Assembly: GCA_913055805.1 (NCBI GenBank)
Contig: CAJXLF010000013.1
Location: 1-64,000 of the forward strand
DNA length: 64,000 bases
Origin: an uncultured Salinisphaerales bacterium
GTDB taxonomy: Bacteria; Pseudomonadota; Gammaproteobacteria; Nevskiales; CAJXLF01
Reading direction: 5' to 3'
This document shows, one piece after another, positions 1-7,152 of this stretch; the stretch's first letter is position 1; each line of letters starts with the position of its first letter. The notes below the pieces were generated by a model that was not told the origin of the DNA, made no database searches, and was given only the letters and a program-made list of their open reading frames with translations. Made by a program: the position numbers and the translations under genes.

Positions 1-213
1 TTGCCGCTTGACCATCTGACACCTCCCGGGGCATTGTCCCCCTATTGAAGTGTCCGGAAAACTCAGTACAGCCCAGATCCCTTTTATTGTTCGTGATTGC
101 CACCACCCCGATGTCAGGGGTGGCGATCCCTTTAGTGAGCTATTCTTGTGCATTCATTGAGTCGGGATGTCTGCGGAAAAAAAGAGGCCGGTATGAATTG
201 AAGCCACATAAGA
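1..213. other. Non-coding left edge of the cassette region
   Basis: No open frame here has coding character. The stretch contains an imperfect inverted repeat around 96-133, in which GCCACCACCCC faces GGGGTGGC. Near 18-60 there are CTGACACCTCC and TGTCCGGAAAA motifs that could be the edge of a mobile element cut by the window. I could not identify an insertion-sequence family. Confidence 0.35.
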
Positions 214-221
214 AGTGAAAA

Positions 222-245
222 AAATTACTCCGACCCCCTTTATTC
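222..245 (+). repeat. Direct repeat, copy 1 (TTACTCCGACCCC type)
   Basis: The core TTACTCCGACCCCC followed by TTTATTC recurs almost exactly at 1760-1782 in the same orientation. This copy begins a few bases beyond the stop of the arr-like gene, where an integron attC site would be expected. From memory, similar motifs flank REP-associated Y1 transposase genes in gammaproteobacteria; that link is an inference and no transposase is present here. Confidence 0.6.
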
Positions 246-249
246 GAAA

Positions 250-993
250 TCAATTAATAATTTCTCCTTTGTTCTTGGCCAGCTTTTCGCGCCATTCGTT
301 AACATCCTCAGATGTTTGTCGTGTCCAGTCCGTTACTTCGCCAACGATTTTCAACGGCGCTTGCGAGCGATATGAGCGTGTTGGATTACCAGGAAACTTT
401 TTATCGGTGACATTCGGGTCATGCTCAAATGCCCCTGTTGGTTCAATAATATAAACACGTTCCCGCCTCTCACCCTCTGCCAATGCAGCGGCCAATCCTG
501 CCCCGTTAACCTGGGCTGTGAAATAAACATGATTCATCTTGAGGCCTGCTTTGTAATTTGAGTTTTCGCCTGCTGTCAGGAGGTCGCCAACCTGCAAATC
601 CGCTTTCGTCCCATGATAGAAGGGGCCTTTGTCAGAAGGCCGGCCTATATCGGAAGCCGCTAGTTCATAATTCTTTCTTGCTTCGTCAGGTTCGTTTATA
701 TCGTCGTAGCATTTTGCAATATTTGAATAGAGAGAAGGTAAGGCACTACTTACGGTGTCGTCATGGATTTTTAGCGCATACTTTAAAGCTGTCTCAAGCC
801 ACTCCAATTTCTCGGAAGTATTTTTTTGATATCGAGCCACATAATGAGCGGAAATGAATTTTTCAAAGTCATATGTTGCTTCATTCCAGGCCTGAAAAAA
901 GAGTTTGCTTGCTTCTTCAGGTAATTCTTTTTCTGCCATACCCATGCCCTGAAGGCAAAGCTGAACAATTTTGTTTTTCGGATTGAATTCCAT
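250..993 (-). CDS. TPR-like domain fused to rifampin ADP-ribosyltransferase (Arr) domain
   Basis: The 247-residue protein has two parts. Residues 1-118 are helical and TPR-like, with a 'SLYSNIAKCYDD' repeat near 87-99. Residues 122-247 match the Arr family, whose members transfer ADP-ribose from NAD+ to a rifamycin hydroxyl. Visible Arr hallmarks are GPFYHGTKADL (His128), HVYF (Tyr157), EPTGAFEHDPN (Asp192) and KFPGNPT. These correspond to the His/Tyr/Asp set described for Arr enzymes. Classical Arr is about 140-150 aa and lacks the N-terminal extension. The ATG follows a degenerate attC half-site and the stop precedes a direct repeat, so this is an eroded integron cassette. Activity on rifampin is inferred; the TPR part may redirect it to another target. 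Confidence 0.85.
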   Translation of the reverse strand: MEFNPKNKIVQLCLQGMGMAEKELPEEASKLFFQAWNEATYDFEKFISAHYVARYQKNTSEKLEWLETALKYALKIHDDTVSSALPSLYSNIAKCYDDINEPDEARKNYELAASDIGRPSDKGPFYHGTKADLQVGDLLTAGENSNYKAGLKMNHVYFTAQVNGAGLAAALAEGERRERVYIIEPTGAFEHDPNVTDKKFPGNPTRSYRSQAPLKIVGEVTDWTRQTSEDVNEWREKLAKNKGEIIN

Positions 994-1007
994 AATTATC
1001 TCGATAT

Positions 1008-1041
1008 CGCTCCTGACATTCGCTGCAACGACTAGTTATGC
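1008..1041 (-). other. Degenerate attC half-site
   Basis: On the minus strand, just after the SRPBCC stop, the sequence reads GCATAAC then TAGTCGTTGCAGCG. This resembles the 5' core and inner arm of an integron attC site. The complementary second arm and the closing GTTAGGC-like core are missing before the arr-like ATG, so the site looks truncated. It marks the junction between two cassettes. Confidence 0.45.
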
Positions 1042-1048
1042 GTATGCA

Positions 1049-1510
1049 TCACACTGGACAACCATCTGGAAACTGATCGGGCACTAGATTGAGTTCAATG
1101 CCATGCTCCAGCCAGGCCTTGAGGCCTGCAAGCACCATCGTATAACCGCCCTTCGAGTCAACAGCATGAGGCAGTACTTCGTCACAAGTGCCGGGAAATC
1201 CCCAGTTGGTAATAGTGACCAAAGTTGCTCCATCTCCACGTTCCTCAAAATGCCACTCAACGATTGTTGGATCATTTTCCCATTCGATGAGTATCCGGGC
1301 GTTTTCTTCCAGTTCCTTGACCGTGAGAGTGTCGCCGACACCGAACATCTCCCAGTCCCAACGCACTTGCGTGTTGCTATCGAGCCGGCCCGAGCTTTTA
1401 GTGAACCAGAACTTGGTAGTGATCTCTGGGTTAACGATGGCTTCAAATACTTCGGATACCGGCTTGCGAACCAGCATCTGCGCCGTAATTTTTACTGACT
1501 CTTCATGCAC
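1049..1510 (-). CDS. SRPBCC / AHSA1-type ligand-binding domain protein
   Basis: The 153-residue protein has the layout of the AHSA1 branch of the START-like SRPBCC fold. It starts with a strand containing 'RKPVSEVFEAIVNPE', then has 'TKFWFTKSSGRL', a central 'VRWDWEMFGVGD' hairpin and a C-terminal helix 'GGYTMVLAGLKAWLEHGIEL'. Such proteins bind small hydrophobic ligands or act as polyketide cyclase-like or stress proteins; the substrate here is unknown. No signal peptide is visible. The gene lies between eroded attC remnants, so it is probably cassette cargo. ORFs of this type are recurrent in environmental integrons, from general knowledge. The ATG at 1510 has no strong ribosome-binding site. 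Confidence 0.75.
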   Translation of the reverse strand: MHEESVKITAQMLVRKPVSEVFEAIVNPEITTKFWFTKSSGRLDSNTQVRWDWEMFGVGDTLTVKELEENARILIEWENDPTIVEWHFEERGDGATLVTITNWGFPGTCDEVLPHAVDSKGGYTMVLAGLKAWLEHGIELNLVPDQFPDGCPV

Positions 1511-1759
1511 GATTATCTACCTCCGGGATCGCGTGGCTGTTGGTCAATACGTAAAAGAAAATGGGGGCTGATTCTTGACTCCTTTTGTTGCACTATCTGT
1601 GTCCACGGCATGTCGTTCGTTTCATCGACATTGATTAATCGAATCCGGCAAATGCAAATCGACAATGTTGCTGTTCGGGGCTGGAGTTAAGTGGTGGTCA
1701 GTGAGATAAGGGATTCGGGTGGGCGTGCGTAAAGAGGCGGAATAGATTTTTCTCTAGTT
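1511..1759. other. Non-coding spacer inside the cassette region
   Basis: No credible gene and no complete attC site was found in these 250 bases. A cassette this long without an ORF could carry a promoter or be scar tissue left after loss of the attC arm at 1791-1843. Confidence 0.4.
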
Positions 1760-1782
1760 AATTTACTCCGACCCCTTTATTC
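1760..1782 (+). repeat. Direct repeat, copy 2 (TTACTCCGACCCC type)
   Basis: AATTTACTCCGACCCC followed by TTTATTC repeats the motif at 222-245 in the same orientation, with one base fewer in the C run. It sits immediately beside the truncated end of an attC site at 1791-1843. The two copies therefore delimit a segment of about 1.5 kb holding arr and the SRPBCC gene. Confidence 0.6.
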
Positions 1783-1790
1783 ACCGAAGT

Positions 1791-1843
1791 GGTGCTAGAT
1801 CAGCCGCCCGATTAGGGCGGTCCCGCTTGAGTGCCTTGTTAGC
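1791..1843 (-). other. Truncated attC site
   Basis: Read on the minus strand this starts with the core GCTAAC, which also supplies the TAA stop of the 193-aa cassette protein. It continues through AAGGCACTCAAGCGGGA and a CCGCCC/GGGCGG hairpin. The expected closing arm ending in a GTTAGGC-like core is absent; the sequence diverges after GGCGGCTGATC and runs into the direct repeat. The retained half closely resembles the intact site at 2424-2488. Confidence 0.65.
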
Positions 1844-2420
1844 TTCGGGCAGCAGAGCTTTCATGGGCCTTGATATATTTTGATATATGAAACGCAATCG
1901 TCTGAATGCAATTTCTGTAGAAGAAGAGTACTTCCAGGAAAGACTGGAAGACAAAATAGGAGAATGCTCCTGCGGTGGTAAGGGTTGTAAAGTCCTTCCT
2001 TTTTTTAGGGTTCGCATGCACGATTCCACCATAAAAAACTATTTGAAATAGCTCCTCGTTGGTCATTTCACCATTATCTTTAAATTGAACAAAGGCTTTT
2101 CCTTTTAGCTCCTGGTGCAATTTATCCCTAGCTTCCCGTATAGCTTTTCTTTGGGGAGAAAATCGATCTTCCCAAGTACCAGTGATATCGGCAATTTTTC
2201 TAATAGAAAATCCATCACGATCTTGAATTAGAAATCGTAGATTGAGGCAAAATGCGTCAAGCGCATCTTGGTTTAGGCCGTCATGTGCGAGCCAGTTACC
2301 CTGAACGATTTTTTCCATATCGGACTCGCCGCGACGGCTAGTTGCCCAATCCCAAAAAGCACTCGTTTCTAAGCGTTGCGCCTTCTCTACAAATAAGAAC
2401 AACTCTTCCGGTATTTTCAC
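1839..2420 (-). CDS. Cassette-borne protein of unknown function (193 aa)
   Basis: No family was recognised. The 193-residue protein is predicted soluble and largely helical, with charged segments around 'FSPQRKAIREARDKLHQELK' (about 90-110) and a hydrophobic aromatic stretch near the C-terminus (about 145-185). The initiator is GTG at 2420, only a few bases after the attC core at 2424-2430, so it has almost no leader and may be translated from an upstream cassette message. The TAA stop lies inside the next attC core. Both boundaries fit a simple integron cassette. A HEPN-like or other defence-related fold is possible from the helical layout, but no diagnostic motif is visible. Confidence 0.65.
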   Translation of the reverse strand: MKIPEELFLFVEKAQRLETSAFWDWATSRRGESDMEKIVQGNWLAHDGLNQDALDAFCLNLRFLIQDRDGFSIRKIADITGTWEDRFSPQRKAIREARDKLHQELKGKAFVQFKDNGEMTNEELFQIVFYGGIVHANPKKRKDFTTLTTAGAFSYFVFQSFLEVLFFYRNCIQTIAFHISKYIKAHESSAARS

Positions 2421-2423
2421 GGA

Positions 2424-2488
2424 GCTAACGCCTGAGCTAAGGGGCGGCCAGCGAAGCTGGGCGTCCCTGCTTGAGCGAATTGTTATGC
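2424..2488 (-). other. Integron attC recombination site (intact)
   Basis: On the minus strand the site opens with GCATAACAATTCGCTCAAGC. It passes through an imperfect stem, GGGACGCCCAGC / GCTGGCCGCCCC with a TTCG loop, and closes with CTCAGGCGTTAGC. The arrangement, about 65 bp length and near-palindromic outer arms match classical attC (59-base element) sites of aadA-type cassettes. The sense direction is the same as the cassette genes. The TAA stop of the upstream gene (2483-2485) is embedded in the opening core. This is the strongest evidence that the region is an integron array. Confidence 0.9.
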
Positions 2489-2866
2489 ACCATCTTTTAC
2501 CGCATTTATATGATTGAGTAACTCAGTAGGGGAAAGAACTCCAAGGGCTACTAGCATTATTAGCAGCCCACCAATAATTAGCGCCATAGCTGCCCAGACT
2601 GATTTGAACCGAATATGCAGTGATATGCCACCCCAAATACTTGAGCCAAACCCACATAGGAATATAAATATTCTCGTTTTGTCTTCGGCTTGATCGAAGA
2701 ATGTAAGTATCCCAGCACTTGTAAAAATACATACAACTGGGAGTATTAGCCAAACGCGGTTGAGCGGGGCACTAGGCTTTAAGAGATAGTCGGATAAATT
2801 TAGGCCATTATCTTCAAAGATATTTCTTACTTCTTCGTGCGTTCCTTCCAAAGGGCCGATTTTCAT
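2483..2866 (-). CDS. Small membrane protein, second gene of a two-gene cassette
   Basis: The 127-residue protein has a soluble N-terminal part of about 38 residues, beginning 'MKIGPLEGTHEEVRNIFEDNG', followed by three or four hydrophobic segments between about 38 and 115. It has no signal peptide and no recognised family. Its ATG overlaps the TGA of the upstream gene by four bases (2863-2866), so the two are translationally coupled. Its stop lies inside the attC core at 2482-2488. Coupling of a soluble protein with a small multi-pass membrane partner recalls toxin/antitoxin or abortive-infection pairs, but nothing in the sequence proves this. Confidence 0.7.
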   Translation of the reverse strand: MKIGPLEGTHEEVRNIFEDNGLNLSDYLLKPSAPLNRVWLILPVVCIFTSAGILTFFDQAEDKTRIFIFLCGFGSSIWGGISLHIRFKSVWAAMALIIGGLLIMLVALGVLSPTELLNHINAVKDGA

Positions 2867-3246
2867 TTTTCTGCCCTCTTGCTATTAGAAAGAAGTTTTT
2901 CTATGTCGCGTTGGGCAGCGTCGTCATTCCATTCGTTGGGGTTAGATTCTTTGATGTAGATGATTCGGTTGGGTTCAAGTAACGTACTTGTGCCACCAAA
3001 ACGCATACTGCCGAAATTCCCGCTAAAAGCTCTCTGATTTACTTTTGTTAGGGCGGTGCCGATTGATGGACTTAATGCTTGGTAGCGATCGTCATTTTCA
3101 AGACCGTCACCTAATTTAAATTCAAGTATTGCTCCGCCATCTTCTGAGGGAAAAATATCACAAGAAATACCAATCCCTGGACGAAGGTGACGAGCCAAAC
3201 GTCTGCGAAAATTGTTTATGTATTTTTGATATTTCTCATTCTTCAT
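2863..3246 (-). CDS. Cassette protein of unknown function, first gene of a two-gene cassette
   Basis: The 127-residue soluble protein has a basic N-terminus ('KYINNFRRRLARHLRPG') followed by a probable beta-rich body. It has no signal peptide, no transmembrane segment and no family I recognise. The ATG at 3246 lies 28 bases downstream (minus sense) of a GTTATGC integron core at 3274-3280. A purine-rich GAGAGGGAACG about 14 bases before the ATG could be a displaced ribosome-binding site. It overlaps the membrane-protein gene downstream by four bases, and together they fill one cassette ending at the attC at 2424-2488. Confidence 0.65.
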   Translation of the reverse strand: MKNEKYQKYINNFRRRLARHLRPGIGISCDIFPSEDGGAILEFKLGDGLENDDRYQALSPSIGTALTKVNQRAFSGNFGSMRFGGTSTLLEPNRIIYIKESNPNEWNDDAAQRDIEKLLSNSKRAEK

Positions 3247-3273
3247 GAAAGTCCACGTTCCCTCTCTAATGGT

Positions 3274-3456
3274 GCATAACTAGTATTAGACACCTAAACA
3301 GGTGAATAACCTGGCGGCCCCAGGTGTATAACCCCGGCAGTGCAGGCATAAATCTTTGAAATTCCGGAATACAGGAATATGAAACGGGACTCGCTCATCG
3401 AGAAAAGCACCTCGTGTTGATATTTGTTTTAGTTGAGGTCTTTAGACTGCTACTGA
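3274..3456. other. Junction between cassette region and chromosomal egtD
   Basis: This holds a GTTATGC core (minus strand, 3274-3280) followed by two short inverted repeats, CACCTGTTTAGGTG and ACCTGG-GGCCG-CCAGGT (both read on the minus strand), then unremarkable sequence up to the egtD stop. It could be the first recombination core of the array, or an attI remnant, but no integrase gene lies on either side. No gene is present. Confidence 0.4.
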
Positions 3457-4458
3457 TCAGCCGGTTTGTAAATACCAAAGGCTGAATAGCCGGTTCTCGT
3501 CTGTCCACATCTGTTCTGTCTGCCAGCCGGCCTGGGCGGCCAGGGTGATAAAGTCATCCGGCGAGTATTTATGCGAATGCTCGGTACAGATGGCTTCGTC
3601 AGTTTCGAAGTCGAAGTGTTCCGAGCCGTTGATATTTACCTGCTGTTTTTCTTTGCTCACCAGCCACATGCGGATGGCGCCGGTGGCTTCGTCGTAGTCG
3701 GCATGGTGGCGGAACTGGCCGAGATTGAAGTCGGCCTGCAGTTCGCGGTTCAGGCGTTTGAGCAGGTTGAGGTTGAAGTCGGCAGTGATGCCTTTTTGGT
3801 CGTTGTAGGCGGCTTCGAGGATGGCGGGGTCTTTCTTCAGGTCCACGCCGATCAGCAGTGAGCCGCTGTCGCCCAGCAGTTGCCGCCAGCCCTTGAGCAG
3901 TTGCCTGGCTTCCTCGGGTTTGAAGTTGCCGATGGTGGAGCCGGGGAAGTAGATCATGCGGTTCTGCGTTTCGCGGTTTGGTTCGGGCAGTTGTAGCGCC
4001 TGGGTGAAGTCGGCGCAGACCGGCAGGATGTCCATGGCCGGGAAGTCGACGGCCAGTTGGGCGGCATAGTCCAGTAACTGGTCGCGGGCCACGTCGATAG
4101 GCATGTAGGCCACCGGATCATGCAGATGTTCCAACAGCAGGCGGGTCTTGATGCCGCTGCCGCTGCCGGGTTCGATCACGGCGCAGTCCGGGCCCACGCG
4201 TTTGGCGATGTCTTCCAGGTTGTCCTGCAGGATGCCCAGTTCGGTGCGGGTGGGGTAGTACTCCTCCAGCTCACAGATCTGCTCGAACAGTTTGGCGCCG
4301 CGGGCGTCGTAGAAGTACTTGCAGGGCAGGGTCTTGGGCGTGGCGCTCAGTCCGGCAATGACATCGGCCAGCAGGGTGTCGGTGTCCGGTTCGAGGTCGA
4401 GCAGGTCGATGTCGGCCAGTTGCTGTTTGCGTAAGGCGCTGGAAAAAGAGGGAGCCAT
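3457..4458 (-). CDS. egtD: L-histidine N-alpha-methyltransferase EgtD
   Basis: EgtD trimethylates the alpha-amino group of histidine with S-adenosylmethionine to give hercynine, the first step of ergothioneine synthesis. The 333-residue protein has the family length. Hallmarks are 'KYFYDARGAKLFEQICELEEYYPTR' broken across residues 47-71, the SAM-binding EPGSGSG loop at 96-102, 'MIYFPGSTIGNF' and 'LLIGVDLKKD', and a C-terminal 'RLFSLWYL'. It lies 23 bp downstream of egtB and is presumably co-transcribed. No egtA, egtC or egtE homologue is seen nearby. That would fit EgtB using cysteine directly, or supply of the other steps from elsewhere in the genome. Confidence 0.95.
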   Translation of the reverse strand: MAPSFSSALRKQQLADIDLLDLEPDTDTLLADVIAGLSATPKTLPCKYFYDARGAKLFEQICELEEYYPTRTELGILQDNLEDIAKRVGPDCAVIEPGSGSGIKTRLLLEHLHDPVAYMPIDVARDQLLDYAAQLAVDFPAMDILPVCADFTQALQLPEPNRETQNRMIYFPGSTIGNFKPEEARQLLKGWRQLLGDSGSLLIGVDLKKDPAILEAAYNDQKGITADFNLNLLKRLNRELQADFNLGQFRHHADYDEATGAIRMWLVSKEKQQVNINGSEHFDFETDEAICTEHSHKYSPDDFITLAAQAGWQTEQMWTDENRLFSLWYLQTG

Positions 4459-4481
4459 ATTGTCACCGTGTTCTTGTTGAT

Positions 4482-5765
4482 TTAGCGGCTGAGGTCGCGG
4501 GCCAGGCGCAGACCGGTGAATTGCCAGCGCTGCTGCGGGTAGAAGAAGTTGCGGTAGGTGGCGCGGATATGATCCTGCGGCGTGGCGCAGGAGCCGCCGC
4601 GCAAAATTAACTGATTACACATGAATTTGGCGTTGTATTCGCCCAGCGCACCTTCGGGTGTCTGATAACCGGGATAGGGGCTGTAGGCGCTGGCTGTCCA
4701 TTCCCACACACCGCCGAAGAGGAAGGCCGAACCGCTGCCCGGCGCCTGGTTGCTCAGGCCCTGCGGATGATGGCGGCCGGCCTCGACGAAGTCGCCGACG
4801 ATGGCGTGTTCACTGGCGGCGACTTCCCATTCCGCCTCGGTCGGCAGGCGGGCGCCGGCCCAGCGGGCATAGGCGTCGGCTTCATAGAAGGACAGATGCG
4901 TGACCGGTTCATGCGGTTGCACCGGGCGGGCGCCCTGCAAGGTGTAATGCCACCATTGGTCGTCACGGTTTTGCCAGTAGAGCGGCGCCTGCCATTGTTC
5001 GCGCTGCACCACATCCCAGGCATCGGACAGCCACAGGGTGGCGGTGGTATAGCCGCCGTCGGCCATGAATTCCAGATATTCGGCGTTGGTGATGGGCCGG
5101 TCGGCAATGGCATAGGCATCCAGCCACACGCGGTGACGCGGTGTTTCGTTGTCGTAGGCGAAGGCCTCGCCGGTATGGCCAATCTCGCGGATGCCTTCGG
5201 GTTCTTCCAGCCAGCCCATCAGCAGCGGCTCGCCGGGTTCCGGGGTTTGCTCGATATAGGCGGGCCACAGCGGGTTGCTGCCCAGCACGTGCTTGATGTC
5301 GGTGAGCATCAGTTCCTGGTGCTGTTGCTCGTGATTGAGGCCGATGTCGGTGAGGCGGGTAACTTCGTTGTCAGCCCGGTCGAGTAATCGTTCCATGTGC
5401 TCATCCACATGAGCGCGGTAGGCGTAGATATCTTCCACGCTGGGCCTGGAAAGAATGCCACGGTAGGGCCGTGCATGCCGTTCGCCAAAGGTTTCGTAGT
5501 AGGAGTTGAACAGGTAGGCGTACTGCGGATGGAATTCCGTATAGCCATGCAGATGCGGCTTGAGCAGTACGGTTTCAAAGAACCAGCTGGTATGGGCCAG
5601 GTGCCATTTGCCCGGGCTGACGTCATCCATGGTCTGGATGCACATATCTTCCGCCGACAGCGGTGCGCACAGGGATTCGGTGGCCGCACGAATGCGCCGG
5701 TAGCGTTCCGGCAGGGTTTCAGCCGTAGATGTTGTTCTGTTTATGCTCGACGGGTTCGAGGCCAT
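4482..5765 (-). CDS. egtB: Hercynine oxygenase / sulfoxide synthase EgtB
   Basis: EgtB is a non-haem iron enzyme that joins hercynine to a thiol (cysteine or gamma-glutamylcysteine) with O2 in ergothioneine synthesis. The 427 residues form an N-terminal DinB-like domain and a C-terminal FGE-sulfatase domain. Iron ligands are visible as WHLAH (about 54-58) and the HEQQHQE motif (145-151). The C-terminal domain carries 'GGVWEWTASAYSPYPGY' and ends 'GLRLARDL'. The ATG is preceded by a strong CAGGAGGCGACG ribosome-binding site, which fixes the start. It is the first gene of an egtB-egtD operon. The thiol donor cannot be decided by eye. Confidence 0.94.
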   Translation of the reverse strand: MASNPSSINRTTSTAETLPERYRRIRAATESLCAPLSAEDMCIQTMDDVSPGKWHLAHTSWFFETVLLKPHLHGYTEFHPQYAYLFNSYYETFGERHARPYRGILSRPSVEDIYAYRAHVDEHMERLLDRADNEVTRLTDIGLNHEQQHQELMLTDIKHVLGSNPLWPAYIEQTPEPGEPLLMGWLEEPEGIREIGHTGEAFAYDNETPRHRVWLDAYAIADRPITNAEYLEFMADGGYTTATLWLSDAWDVVQREQWQAPLYWQNRDDQWWHYTLQGARPVQPHEPVTHLSFYEADAYARWAGARLPTEAEWEVAASEHAIVGDFVEAGRHHPQGLSNQAPGSGSAFLFGGVWEWTASAYSPYPGYQTPEGALGEYNAKFMCNQLILRGGSCATPQDHIRATYRNFFYPQQRWQFTGLRLARDLSR

Positions 5766-5850
5766 CGTCGCCTCCTGGTTGGGTTATTCCTGTACCAGAC
5801 CCTGAAAGACCTTATCAGATTGCACAGCGCCGTGGGTGACGCTTTGATGA

Positions 5851-7029
5851 CTAGGCGGTTTTGACGGCATCCCGCCCGCGCATGGCCTTGGCGGTGGCGG
5901 TGTCGATGCTTTCATCGCGAGCCAGGGCCACGCCCATGCGGCGGCGGCCGGCGACTTCCGGCTTGCCGAACAGGCGCAGTTGGGTATCCGGTTCGGCCAG
6001 GGCCGCATCCAGGCCGGTGAAGGTCGGGGCGCTCTGGTCGCCTGCTACCAGTATCGCGGCGGAGGCGGACGGCCCCATCTGGCGAATGGCCGGAATGGGC
6101 AGGCCCAGGATGGCGCGGGCATGCAGGGCGAACTCGGAGAGGTCCTGCGAGATGAGCGTGACCAGGCCGGTGTCATGCGGGCGCGGCGAGACTTCGCTGA
6201 ACCATACCTGGTCGCCATTTACGAACAGTTCCACGCCGAAGACACCGTAGCCGCCGAGGTTGTCGGTAACGGCTTTGGCAATGCGTTCGGACTCGGCGCG
6301 GGCGGCCTCGCTCATGGGTTGCGGTTGCCAGCTTTCGCGGTAGTCGCCGTCTTCCTGGCGGTGGCCGATGGGCTCGCAGAAGCTGGTGCCGCCGGCATGG
6401 CGCACGGTCAGCAGGGTGATTTCGTAGTCGAAGTCGATAAAGCCTTCGATGATCACACGTCCGGCGCCGGCGCGGCCGCCGCTCTGGGCGTAGTCCCAGG
6501 CTTTTTGAATATCGGCTTCGGTTTTCACCAGGCTCTGGCCCTTGCCGGAAGACGACATGATGGGCTTGACCACGCAGGGCAGGCCGATGTCTTTGATCGC
6601 GGCCTGAAATTCTTGCTCGCTACCGGCGAAACGGTAGGGCGAGGTCGGCAGGCCCAGTTCATCGGCCGCCAGATTGCGGATGCCCTCGCGGTTCATGGTC
6701 AGGCGTGCGGCGCGCGCGGTGGGAATGACGTGATAACCCTCGGCTTCCAGTTCCAGCAGGGTGTCGGTGGCAATGGCCTCGATCTCGGGCACGATCAGGT
6801 CCGGTTTTTCCAGCTCGATAACGTTTCGCAAGGCGGCGCCGTCCAGCATGCTGATGACATGGCTGCGATGCGCCACCTGCATGGCCGGCGCGTTTTCGTA
6901 GCGGTCCACGGCAATCACTTCCACGCCCAGGCGCTGCAGCTCAATGACCACTTCCTTACCCAGTTCGCCCGAGCCGAGCATGAGGACTTTGGTGGCGGTA
7001 GGAGAAAGCGGGGTGCCGAGTGTTGTCAT
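5851..7029 (-). CDS. purT: Formate-dependent phosphoribosylglycinamide formyltransferase PurT
   Basis: PurT uses ATP and formate to formylate glycinamide ribonucleotide, the folate-independent alternative to PurN in purine synthesis. At 392 residues it matches E. coli PurT in length. It shows the N-terminal '[22 protein letters not shown]' start, the ATP-grasp segment '[16 protein letters not shown]', the '[22 protein letters not shown]' substrate region (read in pieces) and a C-terminal '[20 protein letters not shown]'. The neighbouring egtB starts 86 bp beyond its stop, in the same direction. A PurR-type operator was not evident. Confidence 0.95.
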   Translation of the reverse strand: MTTLGTPLSPTATKVLMLGSGELGKEVVIELQRLGVEVIAVDRYENAPAMQVAHRSHVISMLDGAALRNVIELEKPDLIVPEIEAIATDTLLELEAEGYHVIPTARAARLTMNREGIRNLAADELGLPTSPYRFAGSEQEFQAAIKDIGLPCVVKPIMSSSGKGQSLVKTEADIQKAWDYAQSGGRAGAGRVIIEGFIDFDYEITLLTVRHAGGTSFCEPIGHRQEDGDYRESWQPQPMSEAARAESERIAKAVTDNLGGYGVFGVELFVNGDQVWFSEVSPRPHDTGLVTLISQDLSEFALHARAILGLPIPAIRQMGPSASAAILVAGDQSAPTFTGLDAALAEPDTQLRLFGKPEVAGRRRMGVALARDESIDTATAKAMRGRDAVKTA

Positions 7030-7152
7030 AATGGATCCTGAGTTGTCGATGTTTTATGTCGTTTCGACGGTAGTTGCGTAGCACGAAGTGGAGAAATTCC
7101 TCGCGGCGAGATGCCTCCAATCGCTCATTTTATTCGCTGCGTCGGAATGACG

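Noticed and set aside
18-60. Possible insertion-sequence end at the left edge
   Set aside because: TGACACCTCC and TGTCCGG look like IS ends, but there is no second end or transposase in the window, so the family cannot be named.
3281-3330. Possible attI site next to the cassette edge
   Set aside because: The inverted repeats do not match any attI sequence I know, and there is no integrase nearby. I left it as a junction note.
5980-7041. Long open frame (353 codons) on the plus strand across purT
   Set aside because: It mirrors purT codon positions on the opposite strand in GC-rich DNA. The translation has no recognisable domain and purT is certain.
7133-7152. Fragment of a REP-like repeat near purT
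   Set aside because: Only the 'tcggaatgacg' end is visible, without an inverted partner. It is mentioned only as a possible relative of the element at 16272.
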